A stretch of DNA of 64,000 bases from JBDHTS01 sp044221445 (GTDB taxonomy: Bacteria > Pseudomonadota > Alphaproteobacteria > Micavibrionales > Micavibrionaceae), in NCBI GenBank assembly GCA_044221445.1, contig JBGAPF010000002.1, forward strand, positions 150,479-214,478, written 5' to 3'. Positions 34,313 to 43,955 of the stretch are shown here, piece by piece. The notes below the pieces were generated by a model, which was not told the origin of the DNA, did no database searches, and was given only the letters and a program-made list of their open reading frames with translations. Position 1 is the stretch's first letter. Each line of letters begins with the position of its first letter. A program made the position numbers and the translations under genes.

Positions 34313-35326
34313 CTAACTATTTGCTTTAAAACAATTAATTAGTGTATCGAAATCTTGCGGGATTGGTGCTTCGAATGCCATTTCCTGCTCTGTCAGCGGA
34401 TGGATGAAACCGATCCTCCCCGCATGCAGCGCCTGCCTTGGAAACCGGATTACCGCTTCTAAGGCCTCCATGGTCATACCCGCTTTTTTCATCAGCGCGC
34501 GCTGTGCCGTGGCCTGCAGGCCGTAAAGCGGATCGCCTGCCAGAGGATGTCCAATATGGGCTAGGTGGACCCTGACCTGATGCGTCCGCCCGGTTTCCAG
34601 CCTGCAATCGATCAAGCTGGCGGCGTCATGGTATCGTTCCCTGACCTTATAATGCGTGACCGCGTGACGGCCGTCGCGGCGGATAACGGCCATTTTCAGT
34701 CGGTCGGACGGGCTGCGGCCTAGCGGGGCGTCAATATGGCCGACAGGCAGCATCGGGACTTTCCAGGCCAGCGCCACGTATTCGCGTCTTAATGTCCTGT
34801 CGGAGAGTTGGTTTGCAAGCCCTTGGTGTGCCGCATCCGATTTGGCGACGACCATCAATCCCGTCGTATCTTTGTCGAGCCGGTGGACGATGCCGGGGCG
34901 CAGGACGCCCCCTATGCCCGAAAGACTGTCGCCGCAATGGTGCAGCAGCGCATTGACCAGCGTACCCGTGTGGTTTCCCGCGCCTGGATGAACGACAAGT
35001 CCCGCCTGTTTGTTGATAACCAGGAGCGCCTCGTCCTCGTACACGACGTCCAAAGGAATAGCTTCCGGCTCAGGGTAATGTTTGACGGGCGCGGGCACGT
35101 CGACGGCCAGCACATGGCCGGCGAAAATATCCGCCGACGGAATACGGCAGACCTTGCCGTCCACCGTCACCGCGCCTTCGAGGATAAGGTTTTTCAGACG
35201 GGTACGCGAAAGCCCGGGACACAGGCCGGTGAGGATGATGTCGAGACGCCCGTCGCGCTCGGCTATACCGGACAGCATACCGCCTGCGACGGCTTCGTCT
35301 TCTGTATCTATATCGTCTGTGATCAT
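34313..35326 (-). CDS. rluD: RluA-family 23S rRNA pseudouridine synthase (RluD-like)
   Basis: 337 aa. An N-terminal S4 RNA-binding domain (RLDIILTGLCPGLSRTRLKNLILEGAVTVDG) is followed by the catalytic domain with the invariant motif HRLDKDTTGLMVVAKSD, where the aspartate is the nucleophile. Further motifs are GRTHQVRVHLAHIGHPLAGDPLYG and FPRQALHAG. RluD modifies helix 69 of 23S rRNA. The start at 35326 overlaps the stop of the upstream gene as ATGA, indicating translational coupling. Confidence 0.93.
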   Translation of the reverse strand: MITDDIDTEDEAVAGGMLSGIAERDGRLDIILTGLCPGLSRTRLKNLILEGAVTVDGKVCRIPSADIFAGHVLAVDVPAPVKHYPEPEAIPLDVVYEDEALLVINKQAGLVVHPGAGNHTGTLVNALLHHCGDSLSGIGGVLRPGIVHRLDKDTTGLMVVAKSDAAHQGLANQLSDRTLRREYVALAWKVPMLPVGHIDAPLGRSPSDRLKMAVIRRDGRHAVTHYKVRERYHDAASLIDCRLETGRTHQVRVHLAHIGHPLAGDPLYGLQATAQRALMKKAGMTMEALEAVIRFPRQALHAGRIGFIHPLTEQEMAFEAPIPQDFDTLINCFKANS

Positions 35327-36606
35327 GGCGCGCCACAAGGGTCGGCGTAACGGGGCGACGGGCTGGCGACGAACGCCCAGCCCTGGTAACGCGACGCGGA
35401 TTGCGTATCCTTGCCTGTATCGATAGAGGCCGTCACGATGCGTTGCCCGCTCCCGTTCACGCTGAAATCTCCCGCTCGGGCGGCAATGCCGCGCATGTAA
35501 TCCGTCTCCGCCAGCAGCATGCCGTTTCTCGCCAGGGTCATCAGCCGTATGTGGCCGGGATCTTTGCCGCCCTTCTCAGACACCGCGTTCACCATTATCT
35601 CAACCCGCCCGTCGGACAGCGACGCGACCCCGAGCGCTGAAAGCCCGGCATCTTCGCGCCTGTAATAGCGCTGCCATACCGGATCGCCGGTCCCGTTGAC
35701 TTTCATGGCCCAGGCCGATGGCAGGCCGCCATCCATGGGACGCGCCTCCCCGGCACCGATAAAACCGTCCTCCACGGCAACCGAGCGGCGCAGCATCGCA
35801 AACGCCCCACGTGCATAGCTGCGCTGCCAGATGATCGCGCCATCCGCATCGAGCTTCATCAGCCAGCCGGCTGACCGGCCCCCTTCACCGCCTATGCGCC
35901 CCGCCGCCAGGTACCCGTCGCTGCCGAGGGGTGTAATGTCCATCAGCATATTGCCGGCCCCCGGCTGATATGTGCGGCGCCAGATCGTCGCTCCGTTCGA
36001 GGACAGGTGGGTCACCACGCTGTATTCATCGCCCGTTTTTGGACTGGCGGCATGAAACACCGCGACCATGCCGTTCCTGTCGCCCGCTGCCGGCGCCAGC
36101 GCAGCCGCCTCAAGGTCATGGCCCGGCTCCCTGAATATACGCTCGCTCTTATAGCGCCCGTCCTTGCCATACCACGCCAGGCGGGCCCAGTGGCCGCCTT
36201 TCCCGTACACGTCCGACAGCACGGCGAACCCGTCTTTCAGCGCCATGATGCGATAGGGGCGCTCGTCGTCTTTGACCTTATGCATCTTTTCGACCAGCGG
36301 ACGTCCGCCCCGGTTTAACTGCACGAGAACCATTTCTGAGGTTTTAAAGCTTTTCTTGTCGATGGCCCTTCCCACGCTGAACACCGTCCCGTCTTCTGCG
36401 GCGGCGCTGGCGGACAGCTGGATCATCCGGTCCGGACGGCCATATGCCGCGCCCCATACAGGCGCCGTGCCGAAATGCGGACGGGTCAGGCCGCTGATTA
36501 CCTGGCGGTTGATGGCACACGGATCCTGACGCGCCTTATCCTGCGCCCGGACGGCGGGGATCAATGTCAGGACCACTAAGGTCGCTAGCGAAAGGCGTCT
36601 CATCAT
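35323..36606 (-). CDS. Secreted beta-propeller-like protein of unknown function
   Basis: 427 aa with a signal peptide (MMRRLSLATLVVLTLIPAVRAQ). The body contains repeated units ending in a motif like GWLMKLDADGAIIWQRSY and AWAMKVNGTGDPVWQRYY, each followed by a segment that reads like VAVEDGFIGAGE, which resembles PQQ/delta-60-type propeller repeats. About six such units seem present. Probably periplasmic. It shares an operon with rluD through an ATGA overlap, although no functional link is obvious. It is divergent from the glycosyltransferase. Confidence 0.7.
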   Translation of the reverse strand: MMRRLSLATLVVLTLIPAVRAQDKARQDPCAINRQVISGLTRPHFGTAPVWGAAYGRPDRMIQLSASAAAEDGTVFSVGRAIDKKSFKTSEMVLVQLNRGGRPLVEKMHKVKDDERPYRIMALKDGFAVLSDVYGKGGHWARLAWYGKDGRYKSERIFREPGHDLEAAALAPAAGDRNGMVAVFHAASPKTGDEYSVVTHLSSNGATIWRRTYQPGAGNMLMDITPLGSDGYLAAGRIGGEGGRSAGWLMKLDADGAIIWQRSYARGAFAMLRRSVAVEDGFIGAGEARPMDGGLPSAWAMKVNGTGDPVWQRYYRREDAGLSALGVASLSDGRVEIMVNAVSEKGGKDPGHIRLMTLARNGMLLAETDYMRGIAARAGDFSVNGSGQRIVTASIDTGKDTQSASRYQGWAFVASPSPRYADPCGAP

Positions 36607-36674
36607 GGCGGCGAGTCTAGAATTGAAACGGAATATTGTCTATCGTTCATAAAGTTCTTCTGTCAGGGCCGCCC

Positions 36675-37724
36675 ATGCGCATCCTTATCATCAGCGACGC
36701 CTGGAAACCGCAGACCAACGGCGTCGTGCGCACCTACGAACATCTTCAGGAAGAACTGGTAACGCTCGGACATACCGTTCTTGTCATAGGTCCGCACGAT
36801 TTCCGATGCCGCGTTCCGTTGCCCGGCTACCCGGAGATCGAACTTGCCCTGTTTGCCTACAGGCCCCTGAGCCGTATCCTCGAAAGCTTCCGCCCGGATA
36901 CCATCCATATCGGAACGGAAGGCCCGTTGGGCCAGGCCGCGCGGCGCTATTGTATGCGTCACGGCCTGCCCTTCACCACCTGCTACCACACCCAGTTTCC
37001 CGATTACGCGGCCAAACGTGCGGCCAAATTCTGCTCATGGCTCGAACATCCTGTCAGGCGCTGCTTCATTCATCGCCTGCGTCGCTTTCACAACGCCTCT
37101 GCGGCTATTATGGTCGCAACGTCCAGCCTTGAAACGACTCTGCGCGACTGGGGGTTTACGGCGCCGTTTTACCGGCTCACGCGGGGGGTGAACATCGACC
37201 TTTTTACAGCTGAGAAAAAAGATATTTTTTTAGATCTGAAACATCCGGTTGCGCTTTATGTCGGCCGGATCGCCATCGAAAAAAACCTGGAAGCGTTCTT
37301 GTCCATGCCCTGGGAAGGTTCCAAAGTCCTTGTGGGTGACGGCCCCGACCGGAAGTCTCTTCAGGCCGCGTTCCCGCAGGCCCTTTTTCCCGGCCAGAAA
37401 ATCGGCCCGGAACTCGCCGCCCATTACCAGTCGGCGGATATTTTCGTTTTCCCGTCCCGTACCGATACGTTCGGCATGGTCGTCATCGAAGCTCTTGCCT
37501 GCGGCCTGCCGGTGGCCGCCTATCCAGTGACGGGGCCGAAAGACATCGTTACGGAACCGTTGCTGGGCGTTCTTGACAACCGTCTTGAAATAGCGGCGCT
37601 GTCAGCCGCCGCCAATACAGCGGCGCGCGCCATGCGCCACGCCTATGTCGCGAAACATTACACCTGGCCCATAGTGGCCAGGCAGTTTATCGAAAGCATT
37701 GAAAAATCAGACGCCTTATTCTGA
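36675..37724 (+). CDS. Group 1 (GT4-like) glycosyltransferase
   Basis: 349 aa with the GT-B fold. The N-terminus MRILIISDAWKPQTNGVVRTYEHL is typical of the family that includes alpha-mannosyltransferases and sulfoquinovosyl/diacylglycerol glycosyltransferases. The C-terminal half holds LYVGRIAIEKNLEAF, VGDGPDRKSLQ and the EX7E-type motif PSRTDTFGMVVIEALACGLP. It transfers a nucleotide-sugar-derived residue to an unknown acceptor, perhaps a lipid. CAGGG precedes the start. Its end overlaps the converging glucokinase gene by nine bases. Confidence 0.9.
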   Translation: MRILIISDAWKPQTNGVVRTYEHLQEELVTLGHTVLVIGPHDFRCRVPLPGYPEIELALFAYRPLSRILESFRPDTIHIGTEGPLGQAARRYCMRHGLPFTTCYHTQFPDYAAKRAAKFCSWLEHPVRRCFIHRLRRFHNASAAIMVATSSLETTLRDWGFTAPFYRLTRGVNIDLFTAEKKDIFLDLKHPVALYVGRIAIEKNLEAFLSMPWEGSKVLVGDGPDRKSLQAAFPQALFPGQKIGPELAAHYQSADIFVFPSRTDTFGMVVIEALACGLPVAAYPVTGPKDIVTEPLLGVLDNRLEIAALSAAANTAARAMRHAYVAKHYTWPIVARQFIESIEKSDALF

Positions 37725-38678
37725 TTGCAGCAATTCGGCATGTAATCCGACAAAAGCCGGAAAATTGTGCTTTATTACGAAAGTCGGGATCGGTGCCAGA
37801 TAATCTTTAAACCGTCCCTTGGCGAGAAATTCGTCGCGAAAGCGCGATTTATAGAAATAGTCGCCCAGCTGGTTGACGATACCGCCCGCGATATAGATTC
37901 CGCCCATGGCCCCGAGGGTCAGGGCCAGGTTTCCGGCGGCGCAGCCCAGAAAACCGATCATCTTGTCGAGCGCCTCGGCGCTGAGAGTGCAGGCGCCCGA
38001 AAGCGCGGCCCGGCTGATTTCCTCCGGCGTGCGGTCGGGCAGGTCGTCGCGGCCGTCGAGGATGCGCAGGCCGTTATAGACGTTGACCAGCCCCTTGCCC
38101 GAACATACGCGCTCGGCCGAAATGTGATGGTATTTATAGCGTAGCGTGCGAAAGATATCGAATTCCCGCTGGGTGCGCGCCGGCATCGTAATGTGCCCGC
38201 CCTCGCCCGGCACCGGCTGGTAGCGCTGTCCGTTCCAGACCAGGCTGGCGACGCCGAGTCCCGTGCCTGGTCCGATAATGCCGATAGGGGCATTGGCGAC
38301 CGGCATCCCCGCGCCGATCTGGCGCAGATGTTCAGGCTTCATATGCGGGACGCCGAGCGCTATGGCCCGGAAATCGTTCATGAGGACAAATTTTTCGAGA
38401 CCGATCCGTAGCCGGGTTTCCTCAATCGAAAAATTCCATAAATGGTTCGTCATCTCGAACCGGTCGCCCGTTACCGGGCCGGCGATGGCAACGGCGGCGC
38501 GCAAGGGCTTAACGCCGTCCTTAAGCCCGGATATGTAGGCCTCCATAGCTTCGGCAATGCCCGGATAATCCTGACATTTCAAGACCTTCTCCTCGGTAAT
38601 GCCCTGAGGCCCGGCCAGCGCGAACCGCGCATTGGTCGCGCCGATATCAGCGATCAGGCCAGCCATGCTTTGTGTCAT
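37716..38678 (-). CDS. glk: Glucokinase
   Basis: 320 aa, E. coli Glk type. Landmarks: LIADIGATNARFAL (ATP phosphate-1 motif), VAIAGPVTGDRFEMTNHLWNFS, FVLMNDFRAIALGVP, IGPGTGLGVASLVWNGQRYQPVPGEGGHITMPA (the ExGH glucose site), VCSGKGLVNVYNGL and GGIYIAGGI. It phosphorylates glucose released by the GH65 and GH13 enzymes encoded next to it. AGGATATAAT precedes the ATG at 38678. Divergent from the beta-phosphoglucomutase gene. Confidence 0.95.
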   Translation of the reverse strand: MTQSMAGLIADIGATNARFALAGPQGITEEKVLKCQDYPGIAEAMEAYISGLKDGVKPLRAAVAIAGPVTGDRFEMTNHLWNFSIEETRLRIGLEKFVLMNDFRAIALGVPHMKPEHLRQIGAGMPVANAPIGIIGPGTGLGVASLVWNGQRYQPVPGEGGHITMPARTQREFDIFRTLRYKYHHISAERVCSGKGLVNVYNGLRILDGRDDLPDRTPEEISRAALSGACTLSAEALDKMIGFLGCAAGNLALTLGAMGGIYIAGGIVNQLGDYFYKSRFRDEFLAKGRFKDYLAPIPTFVIKHNFPAFVGLHAELLQSE

Positions 38679-38818
38679 ATTATATCCTAAAGCCTTCATT
38701 CGTTGGAAATGCCGCCATATAGCACAGTTTCCGGAAAGCTGAAATGTTTTCAAATCTGGACAAAACCGCCGGAATTGTGCAAACAGGCGCAGTGAACAGC
38801 CCTTTGCTAGGAAAAAAT

Positions 38819-39571
38819 ATGACCAGAATCCTTTCCGCCGCCGACTACCTTCAATATGACGCATGGCTGTTCGATCTGGACGGTGTCATTACGGATACGG
38901 CCTCTTTGCATGGCAAGGCCTGGAAATCCATGTTCGACCAATTCCTGAAAATGCTGTCGAAAGATGAAGGCCTTCCTTTCCAGGAATTCACCGACAGGGA
39001 TTATCACACCTATGTTGACGGCAAACCCCGTTACGATGGCGTTGACGCTTTCCTGCGGTCGCGCGGCGTTGAGCTGCCCTGGGGCGATCCGCTCGACGAA
39101 CAGGAGGCCTTGACCGTCTGCGGTCTCGGCAACCGCAAGAATATGCTGTTCAACGATATGCTCGGCTCCGAAGGCGCGACTCTCTTCGAAAGTTCTGCCA
39201 GCCTTATCAATGCTTTGAAATCGAGGGGCAAACGTGTCGCCATCGTCACATCGAGCAAAAATTGCGACACGGTGCTGAAATCGGTCGGCATGGACAAAGT
39301 ATTCGAAGTCCAGGTCGATGGTAATATTGCGGCGGAACGCCAGATCCCGGGAAAACCCAACCCTGACACCTACCTGGAAGCCGCCCGCATGCTGGGCGTT
39401 CCGGCGGCAAAAGCCGTTGTGATCGAGGACGCCGTTTCGGGCGTCCAGGCAGGACGGGCGGGCAAGTTCGGGCTGGTCCTCGGTATTGACCGCCATGGCG
39501 GCAGCGGGCTTGAAAACAACGGCGCGGATGTCGTGGTTTCCGATCTTTCGGAAGTAGGCATTGCGGCCTAA
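38819..39571 (+). CDS. pgmB: Beta-phosphoglucomutase (HAD family)
   Basis: 250 aa. The HAD nucleophile motif WLFDLDGVITDT has the aspartates at 19 and 21. Other motifs are VAIVTSSKN (motif II), GKPNPDTYLEAA and VIEDAVSGVQAGRAG (motif IV). The cap carries YHTYVDGKPRYDGVDAFLRSRG, seen in beta-PGM. It converts beta-glucose 1-phosphate to glucose 6-phosphate. It is paired with a GH65 phosphorylase, which makes beta-glucose 1-phosphate, 98 bases downstream. TAGGAAAAA precedes the start. Confidence 0.93.
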   Translation: MTRILSAADYLQYDAWLFDLDGVITDTASLHGKAWKSMFDQFLKMLSKDEGLPFQEFTDRDYHTYVDGKPRYDGVDAFLRSRGVELPWGDPLDEQEALTVCGLGNRKNMLFNDMLGSEGATLFESSASLINALKSRGKRVAIVTSSKNCDTVLKSVGMDKVFEVQVDGNIAAERQIPGKPNPDTYLEAARMLGVPAAKAVVIEDAVSGVQAGRAGKFGLVLGIDRHGGSGLENNGADVVVSDLSEVGIAA

Positions 39572-39669
39572 GGAAAAGACGGCCAGCACGCTCGATACTT
39601 GCAAATCGGCAGGCAAATCAGTAAAAACACGGAATACTTCAGAAGCGGCTTTTTACGGACGGACAAACG

Positions 39670-42093
39670 ATGGACAAGACCTGGACGCTCTCCTACGACT
39701 TCTTCAAACCGGAACTCGAATGGCGGCGCGAATCCCTGACCTCCACCGGTAACGGCTACATTACCGCGCGCGGCGCGATGGAATGGGCGGAAGCCAGCGA
39801 GGCGCATTATCCCGGCACCTACATGCACGGCGGCTATAACCGCGTCGGTTCCATTATCGGCGGCCGCCCGATCTCCAACGAGGATCTGGTCAACCTCCCG
39901 AACTGGACGACGATGAAGCTGAAGATCGAGGGCGGCGAACCGTTCTCGATGGAGTCGGTCGAGATCCTGTCCTACCGTCACGAATTCGACATCTCCTGCG
40001 CCCTGATGACGCGCGAGATCCTGTTCCGGGACAAGGAAGGCCGGGAAACCAGCCTGCGCAGCCGCCGCTTCGTTTCGATGCAGCGCATGCACCTCGGCGC
40101 CATCGAATGGGAAATCACGCCGAAAAACTGGTCCGGCGATATCGAAGTCATTTCCGCGCTCGATGGACGCATTATCAACTGGGGCGTCCATATGTATCGC
40201 CCGTTCGAATGCAAGCATCTGCGCCCTGTAAAGACCGAAGCGATCGGCGAAGACGGCATTTCCCTGCTGGTAACAACCTCGCAGTCGCGCATCTTTTTCG
40301 CCTCCGCCGCCCGGACCTTCGTCTTCCACGGGGACGAGGAAATGAAGGTCATGCGCAGCACGCACATGCAGGACGATTACATTCATCAGGCGATCACCAT
40401 CCCGGTCAAACAGGGCAAGACTGTACGGATCGAGAAAATGGTTCATCTGTTTTCCTCGAAGGATAAAGCGATCTCCGAACCTTTGGTGAACGCGCAGATC
40501 CACGCAAGGCGTGTGTGCAATTTCGAAACGGCGCTCAACCGCTCGGTCAACGCCTGGAAACAGATCTGGGCCGTCTGCGATATCAAAATCCCGAAGTCGG
40601 ACGAAGCGCAGATGCTGGTGCGGTTCAACGCCTGCCACCTGCTGATGTGCTGCTCGCCCAACTCCGGCGACCTGGACGCTGCCGCCCCGGCGCGCGGCCT
40701 GACAGGCGAGCATTACAATGGCCGGATGTTCTGGGACGAAATGTATATCTACCCGTTCCTGAATTTCCGTTTCCCGGAAATCACGCGCGGCATGATGATG
40801 TACCGCTACCGCCGCTTGGATGAGGCGCGCGAGCGCGCCCGCGAGGCAGGCTACGAAGGTGCGATGTATCCGTGGCAGTCGGGTTCCGACGGGCGCGAGG
40901 AAACGTACCTGATGAACTTCAACAAGCATGACAAGAAATGGTATCCGGACCAGTCGTTCCGCCAGCGCCACGTCAACGCCGCGATCTTCTACAACATGTG
41001 GCAGTATTACCAGGCGACCCGCGACGTCGATTTCATGTGGAACCACGGCGCGCGCCTGATGCTGGAAATCGCCCGCTTCTTCGCCTCCATCACTGTCTAC
41101 AACAAGGAACGCGACAAATACGAAATCCACGGCGTCATGGGTCCGGATGAATATCATGAAAATCTGGAAGGCAGCGGCGAACACGGCGTCCGCAACAATG
41201 CCTATACCAACGTCATGGTTTCATGGATGTTCACGCGCGCGAACGAGGTGATGAACCTTTTTCCCGCCAAGCGCCGCAGCCGCCTCTTCGCTCTGCTCGA
41301 TTTCTCCGAGCAGGAGCTTGAGAAATGGCAGGAGATGAGCAAAAAGATGTATATCCCGCAGCATAAGGACGGCGTGATCAGTCAGTTCGAAGGCTACGAG
41401 AACCTTAAGGAGCTGGACTGGGACGCTTACCGCGCCAAGTACAAAAACCTTTACCGCCTCGACTTTATCCTGAAAGCGGAAGGCGACCTGGCCGACCATT
41501 ACAAATTGTCGAAGCAGGCGGACACGCTGATGCTGTTCTACCTGTTCTCCGAAACCGAACTGCGCGAGATGTTCGCCAATCTCGGCTTCGAATACAACGC
41601 CGAGCTGATGAAAAAGACCATCCAGTACTATTTCGAACGCTGCTCGCACTGCTCGACTCTGTCGCTGGTGGTGCACGCAGCCGTCGTCGGCAACGCCTAT
41701 CCGGAAAAATCCTGGGACATGCTGATGAAGTCGCTGAAGGCCGACGTGGACGACGTCCAGGGCGGTTCCACGGGCGAAGGCATCCATCTCGGCGTCATGT
41801 CGGGTACGCTTGACTTGGTCAGCCGCGGCTTCATGGGCATGGAAGCCCGTGGCAACGTGCTGCATTTCGCCCCCAAACCCCTGCCCCAGCTGGACGGCCT
41901 GTCCTTCCGCATGGTCTGGCGCAACACGCCCCTGAAACTCGATCTGAACAACGGCGCCCTGTCGGTGTGCATCGAGGACGGCGAGAGCGGCCAGCCCATT
42001 ACGGTTTCGGCCTACGGCCATACCCAGGAAATCCAGGTCGGCGAATGCGCCGTCTTCGAACAGGCTGGCGCTAACAAGAAAAAAGCGGCCTGA
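39670..42093 (+). CDS. GH65 disaccharide phosphorylase (maltose/trehalose/kojibiose type)
   Basis: 807 aa. GH65 features: LTSTGNGYITARGAMEWAE, YPGTYMHGGYNR, GLTGEHYNGRMFWDEMYIYPFL, MYRYRRLDEARERAREAGYEGAMYPWQSGSDGREET, and HGVMGPDEYHENLEG, which contains the general-acid glutamate. The C-terminal part has DVQGGSTGEGIHLGVMSGTLDLVSRGFMG. The enzyme splits an alpha-linked glucose disaccharide with phosphate to give beta-glucose 1-phosphate plus glucose. The exact disaccharide cannot be fixed; the neighbouring GH13 and glucokinase favour maltose-type or trehalose-type sugars. A strong terminator follows. Confidence 0.93.
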   Translation: MDKTWTLSYDFFKPELEWRRESLTSTGNGYITARGAMEWAEASEAHYPGTYMHGGYNRVGSIIGGRPISNEDLVNLPNWTTMKLKIEGGEPFSMESVEILSYRHEFDISCALMTREILFRDKEGRETSLRSRRFVSMQRMHLGAIEWEITPKNWSGDIEVISALDGRIINWGVHMYRPFECKHLRPVKTEAIGEDGISLLVTTSQSRIFFASAARTFVFHGDEEMKVMRSTHMQDDYIHQAITIPVKQGKTVRIEKMVHLFSSKDKAISEPLVNAQIHARRVCNFETALNRSVNAWKQIWAVCDIKIPKSDEAQMLVRFNACHLLMCCSPNSGDLDAAAPARGLTGEHYNGRMFWDEMYIYPFLNFRFPEITRGMMMYRYRRLDEARERAREAGYEGAMYPWQSGSDGREETYLMNFNKHDKKWYPDQSFRQRHVNAAIFYNMWQYYQATRDVDFMWNHGARLMLEIARFFASITVYNKERDKYEIHGVMGPDEYHENLEGSGEHGVRNNAYTNVMVSWMFTRANEVMNLFPAKRRSRLFALLDFSEQELEKWQEMSKKMYIPQHKDGVISQFEGYENLKELDWDAYRAKYKNLYRLDFILKAEGDLADHYKLSKQADTLMLFYLFSETELREMFANLGFEYNAELMKKTIQYYFERCSHCSTLSLVVHAAVVGNAYPEKSWDMLMKSLKADVDDVQGGSTGEGIHLGVMSGTLDLVSRGFMGMEARGNVLHFAPKPLPQLDGLSFRMVWRNTPLKLDLNNGALSVCIEDGESGQPITVSAYGHTQEIQVGECAVFEQAGANKKKAA

Positions 42094-42108
42094 TTTTACG
42101 GCTTGCGG

Positions 42109-42137
42109 ACGATCCGGCGCCGGCCGGGTCGTTCTTT
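42109..42137 (+). terminator. Rho-independent terminator after the GH65 gene
   Basis: ACGATCCGGC and GCCGGGTCGT form a ten-pair stem with one G-U around the loop GCCG, followed by TCTTTTCC. It lies 15 bases after the GH65 stop, so the GH13 gene likely needs its own promoter in the next 130 bases or is read through. Confidence 0.7.
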
Positions 42138-42269
42138 TCCTTCTCTTGCCCGCCCTGCCGGGCCTTTTTAAATTGAGAAACCGCCGCCAAAAAGGTAAAA
42201 CAACGCTGTGGGGAGCGGCGTTACCGTTTTCATGCGCCGGGAAAAACTTTAACCTTGGAACGGCCAGCG

Positions 42270-43955
42270 ATGACAGGCACCGAATGGTGGCGCGGCAGCG
42301 TCATTTACCAAATTTATCCGCGCAGTTTCATGGATGCGAACGGCGACGGCGTCGGCGATCTTCCCGGCATTCTGCAGAAACTCGGACATGTGGCCGATCT
42401 GGGCGTCGAGGCGATCTGGATATCGCCCTTTTTCAAGTCGCCGATGAAGGATTTCGGCTACGACGTGTCCGATTACCGCGACGTCGACCCTGTTTTCGGC
42501 ACGATCGACGATTTCAAGGCGGTCCTGAACCGCGCCCATGAACTCGGCCTGAAGGTGATGATAGACCAGGTCTGGTCCCATACCTCCGACCAGCATGACT
42601 GGTTCAAGGAAAGCCGCCAGAACCGGGACAACGCCAAGCACGACTGGTATGTCTGGAGCGACCCCAAGCCCGACGGCACCGCGCCTAATAACTGGATGTC
42701 GTGGTTCGGCGGTCCAGCCTGGACCTGGGACGCGCGGCGAATGCAGTATTACCTGCATCATTTCCTCAAGGAACAGCCCGCCCTCAATATCTGGAACCCG
42801 GACGTCCGCAAAACCATCAAGAACGTTGCGGCTTTCTGGCTTAACATGGGTGTCGACGGGTTTCGCCTCGACGTCGCCAATTTGTATCTTGCGGACAGGC
42901 ATTTGCGGGATAACCCGGTGCGCCCGGCGGATGCGCCCCTGCCCGTCGATCCGCCGCCCAGCAACCCGATCATCCGCCAGATCCGCCAGTACAGCAACAC
43001 CCAGCCCGAAAACATCGAATGGATCGAAGACCTGCGCGCCTTCGTCGACCAGTGGCCGGACCGCTGCCTTCTGGCCGAGGCCGGATGTTGCGAGGATTCG
43101 GAAGAGACCGCCGCCAGCTACACCAAAAATGGCAATCGTTTCCATCTGTGTTATTCCTTCGGCCTTCTGGGGTCGGACATGGGCAAGGACCCGATCATGC
43201 GGTCGGTCGGCCGGGTCGAAAGCCTTCTGGGCGACGGCTGGGTGTGCTGGGCGGTCAGCAACCACGATTTCAAGCGCGCCGTCAGCCGCATGCACGGTGA
43301 AACCGCCGTCGCCGACAAGGCGATGTTCAGCAGCGCGCTCGGCCTTTCCCTGCGCGGCTCCTATTGCATGTATCAGGGGGAGGAGTTGGGCCTGCCGCAG
43401 GCGGAGCTCGCCTTCGAAGACCTGGTGGATCCCTACGATAAATCAATGTATCCCGGCCATGTGGGCCGCGACGGCGGCCGGACCCCGATGCCCTGGAACC
43501 AAGCCTCGCCGCATGCCGGTTTTTCGATGGCGATGAAAACATGGCTGCCGGTGTCGCCGCTTCACGCCCCTTTGGCCGCCGACGTCCAGAAGGCGGATCT
43601 GTCGTCGGTCCTGAATCATATCCGGACCCTTCTGGCCTGGCGGCGCGGGCATAACACCATGAAGTACGGGTCGTTTACCAGTCTGGACACGCCGGACCCT
43701 CTTCTGGCCTTTCAGCGCCTGAAGGATGGAAAGGCCGTGACCTGCCTGTTCAATTGCAGCGACCGGAACATCGAGGCGCCGCTGTCCCTGGTCCGTCCAG
43801 GCGACGCCCTGCTAAGCCATGTCAGCCGGAACGTTTTCGTCGACCATGCCGCAATCCACCTGGCGCCGCTCGGCTACGCCTTTTTTGAGGCCCCGGACGG
43901 CGGCGAGGTGCTGGCGATCGCGTGTGGGGGCGGCGTTCCATGCCCCGCATCCTGA
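42270..43955 (+). CDS. GH13 alpha-glucosidase (oligo-1,6-glucosidase/GH13 subfamily 23-like)
   Basis: 561 aa. Alpha-amylase family conserved regions are all visible: WWRGSVIYQIYPRSFMDANGDGVGDLPGI, VMIDQVWSHTS (region I), GFRLDVANLY with the nucleophile aspartate (region II), LLAEAG with the acid/base glutamate (region III) and AVSNHDF with the third carboxylate (region IV). The family hydrolyses or transfers alpha-glucosyl residues from maltose, isomaltose or sucrose-like substrates. The start at 42270 was preferred over TTG at 42255. Its end overlaps the cpdR gene by 16 bases. Confidence 0.92.
   Translation: MTGTEWWRGSVIYQIYPRSFMDANGDGVGDLPGILQKLGHVADLGVEAIWISPFFKSPMKDFGYDVSDYRDVDPVFGTIDDFKAVLNRAHELGLKVMIDQVWSHTSDQHDWFKESRQNRDNAKHDWYVWSDPKPDGTAPNNWMSWFGGPAWTWDARRMQYYLHHFLKEQPALNIWNPDVRKTIKNVAAFWLNMGVDGFRLDVANLYLADRHLRDNPVRPADAPLPVDPPPSNPIIRQIRQYSNTQPENIEWIEDLRAFVDQWPDRCLLAEAGCCEDSEETAASYTKNGNRFHLCYSFGLLGSDMGKDPIMRSVGRVESLLGDGWVCWAVSNHDFKRAVSRMHGETAVADKAMFSSALGLSLRGSYCMYQGEELGLPQAELAFEDLVDPYDKSMYPGHVGRDGGRTPMPWNQASPHAGFSMAMKTWLPVSPLHAPLAADVQKADLSSVLNHIRTLLAWRRGHNTMKYGSFTSLDTPDPLLAFQRLKDGKAVTCLFNCSDRNIEAPLSLVRPGDALLSHVSRNVFVDHAAIHLAPLGYAFFEAPDGGEVLAIACGGGVPCPAS

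Noticed and set aside
39568..41184. A 538-codon reverse frame opposite the GH65 gene
   Set aside because: GH65 motifs are unambiguous on the forward strand; the reverse frame is long only because of high GC.
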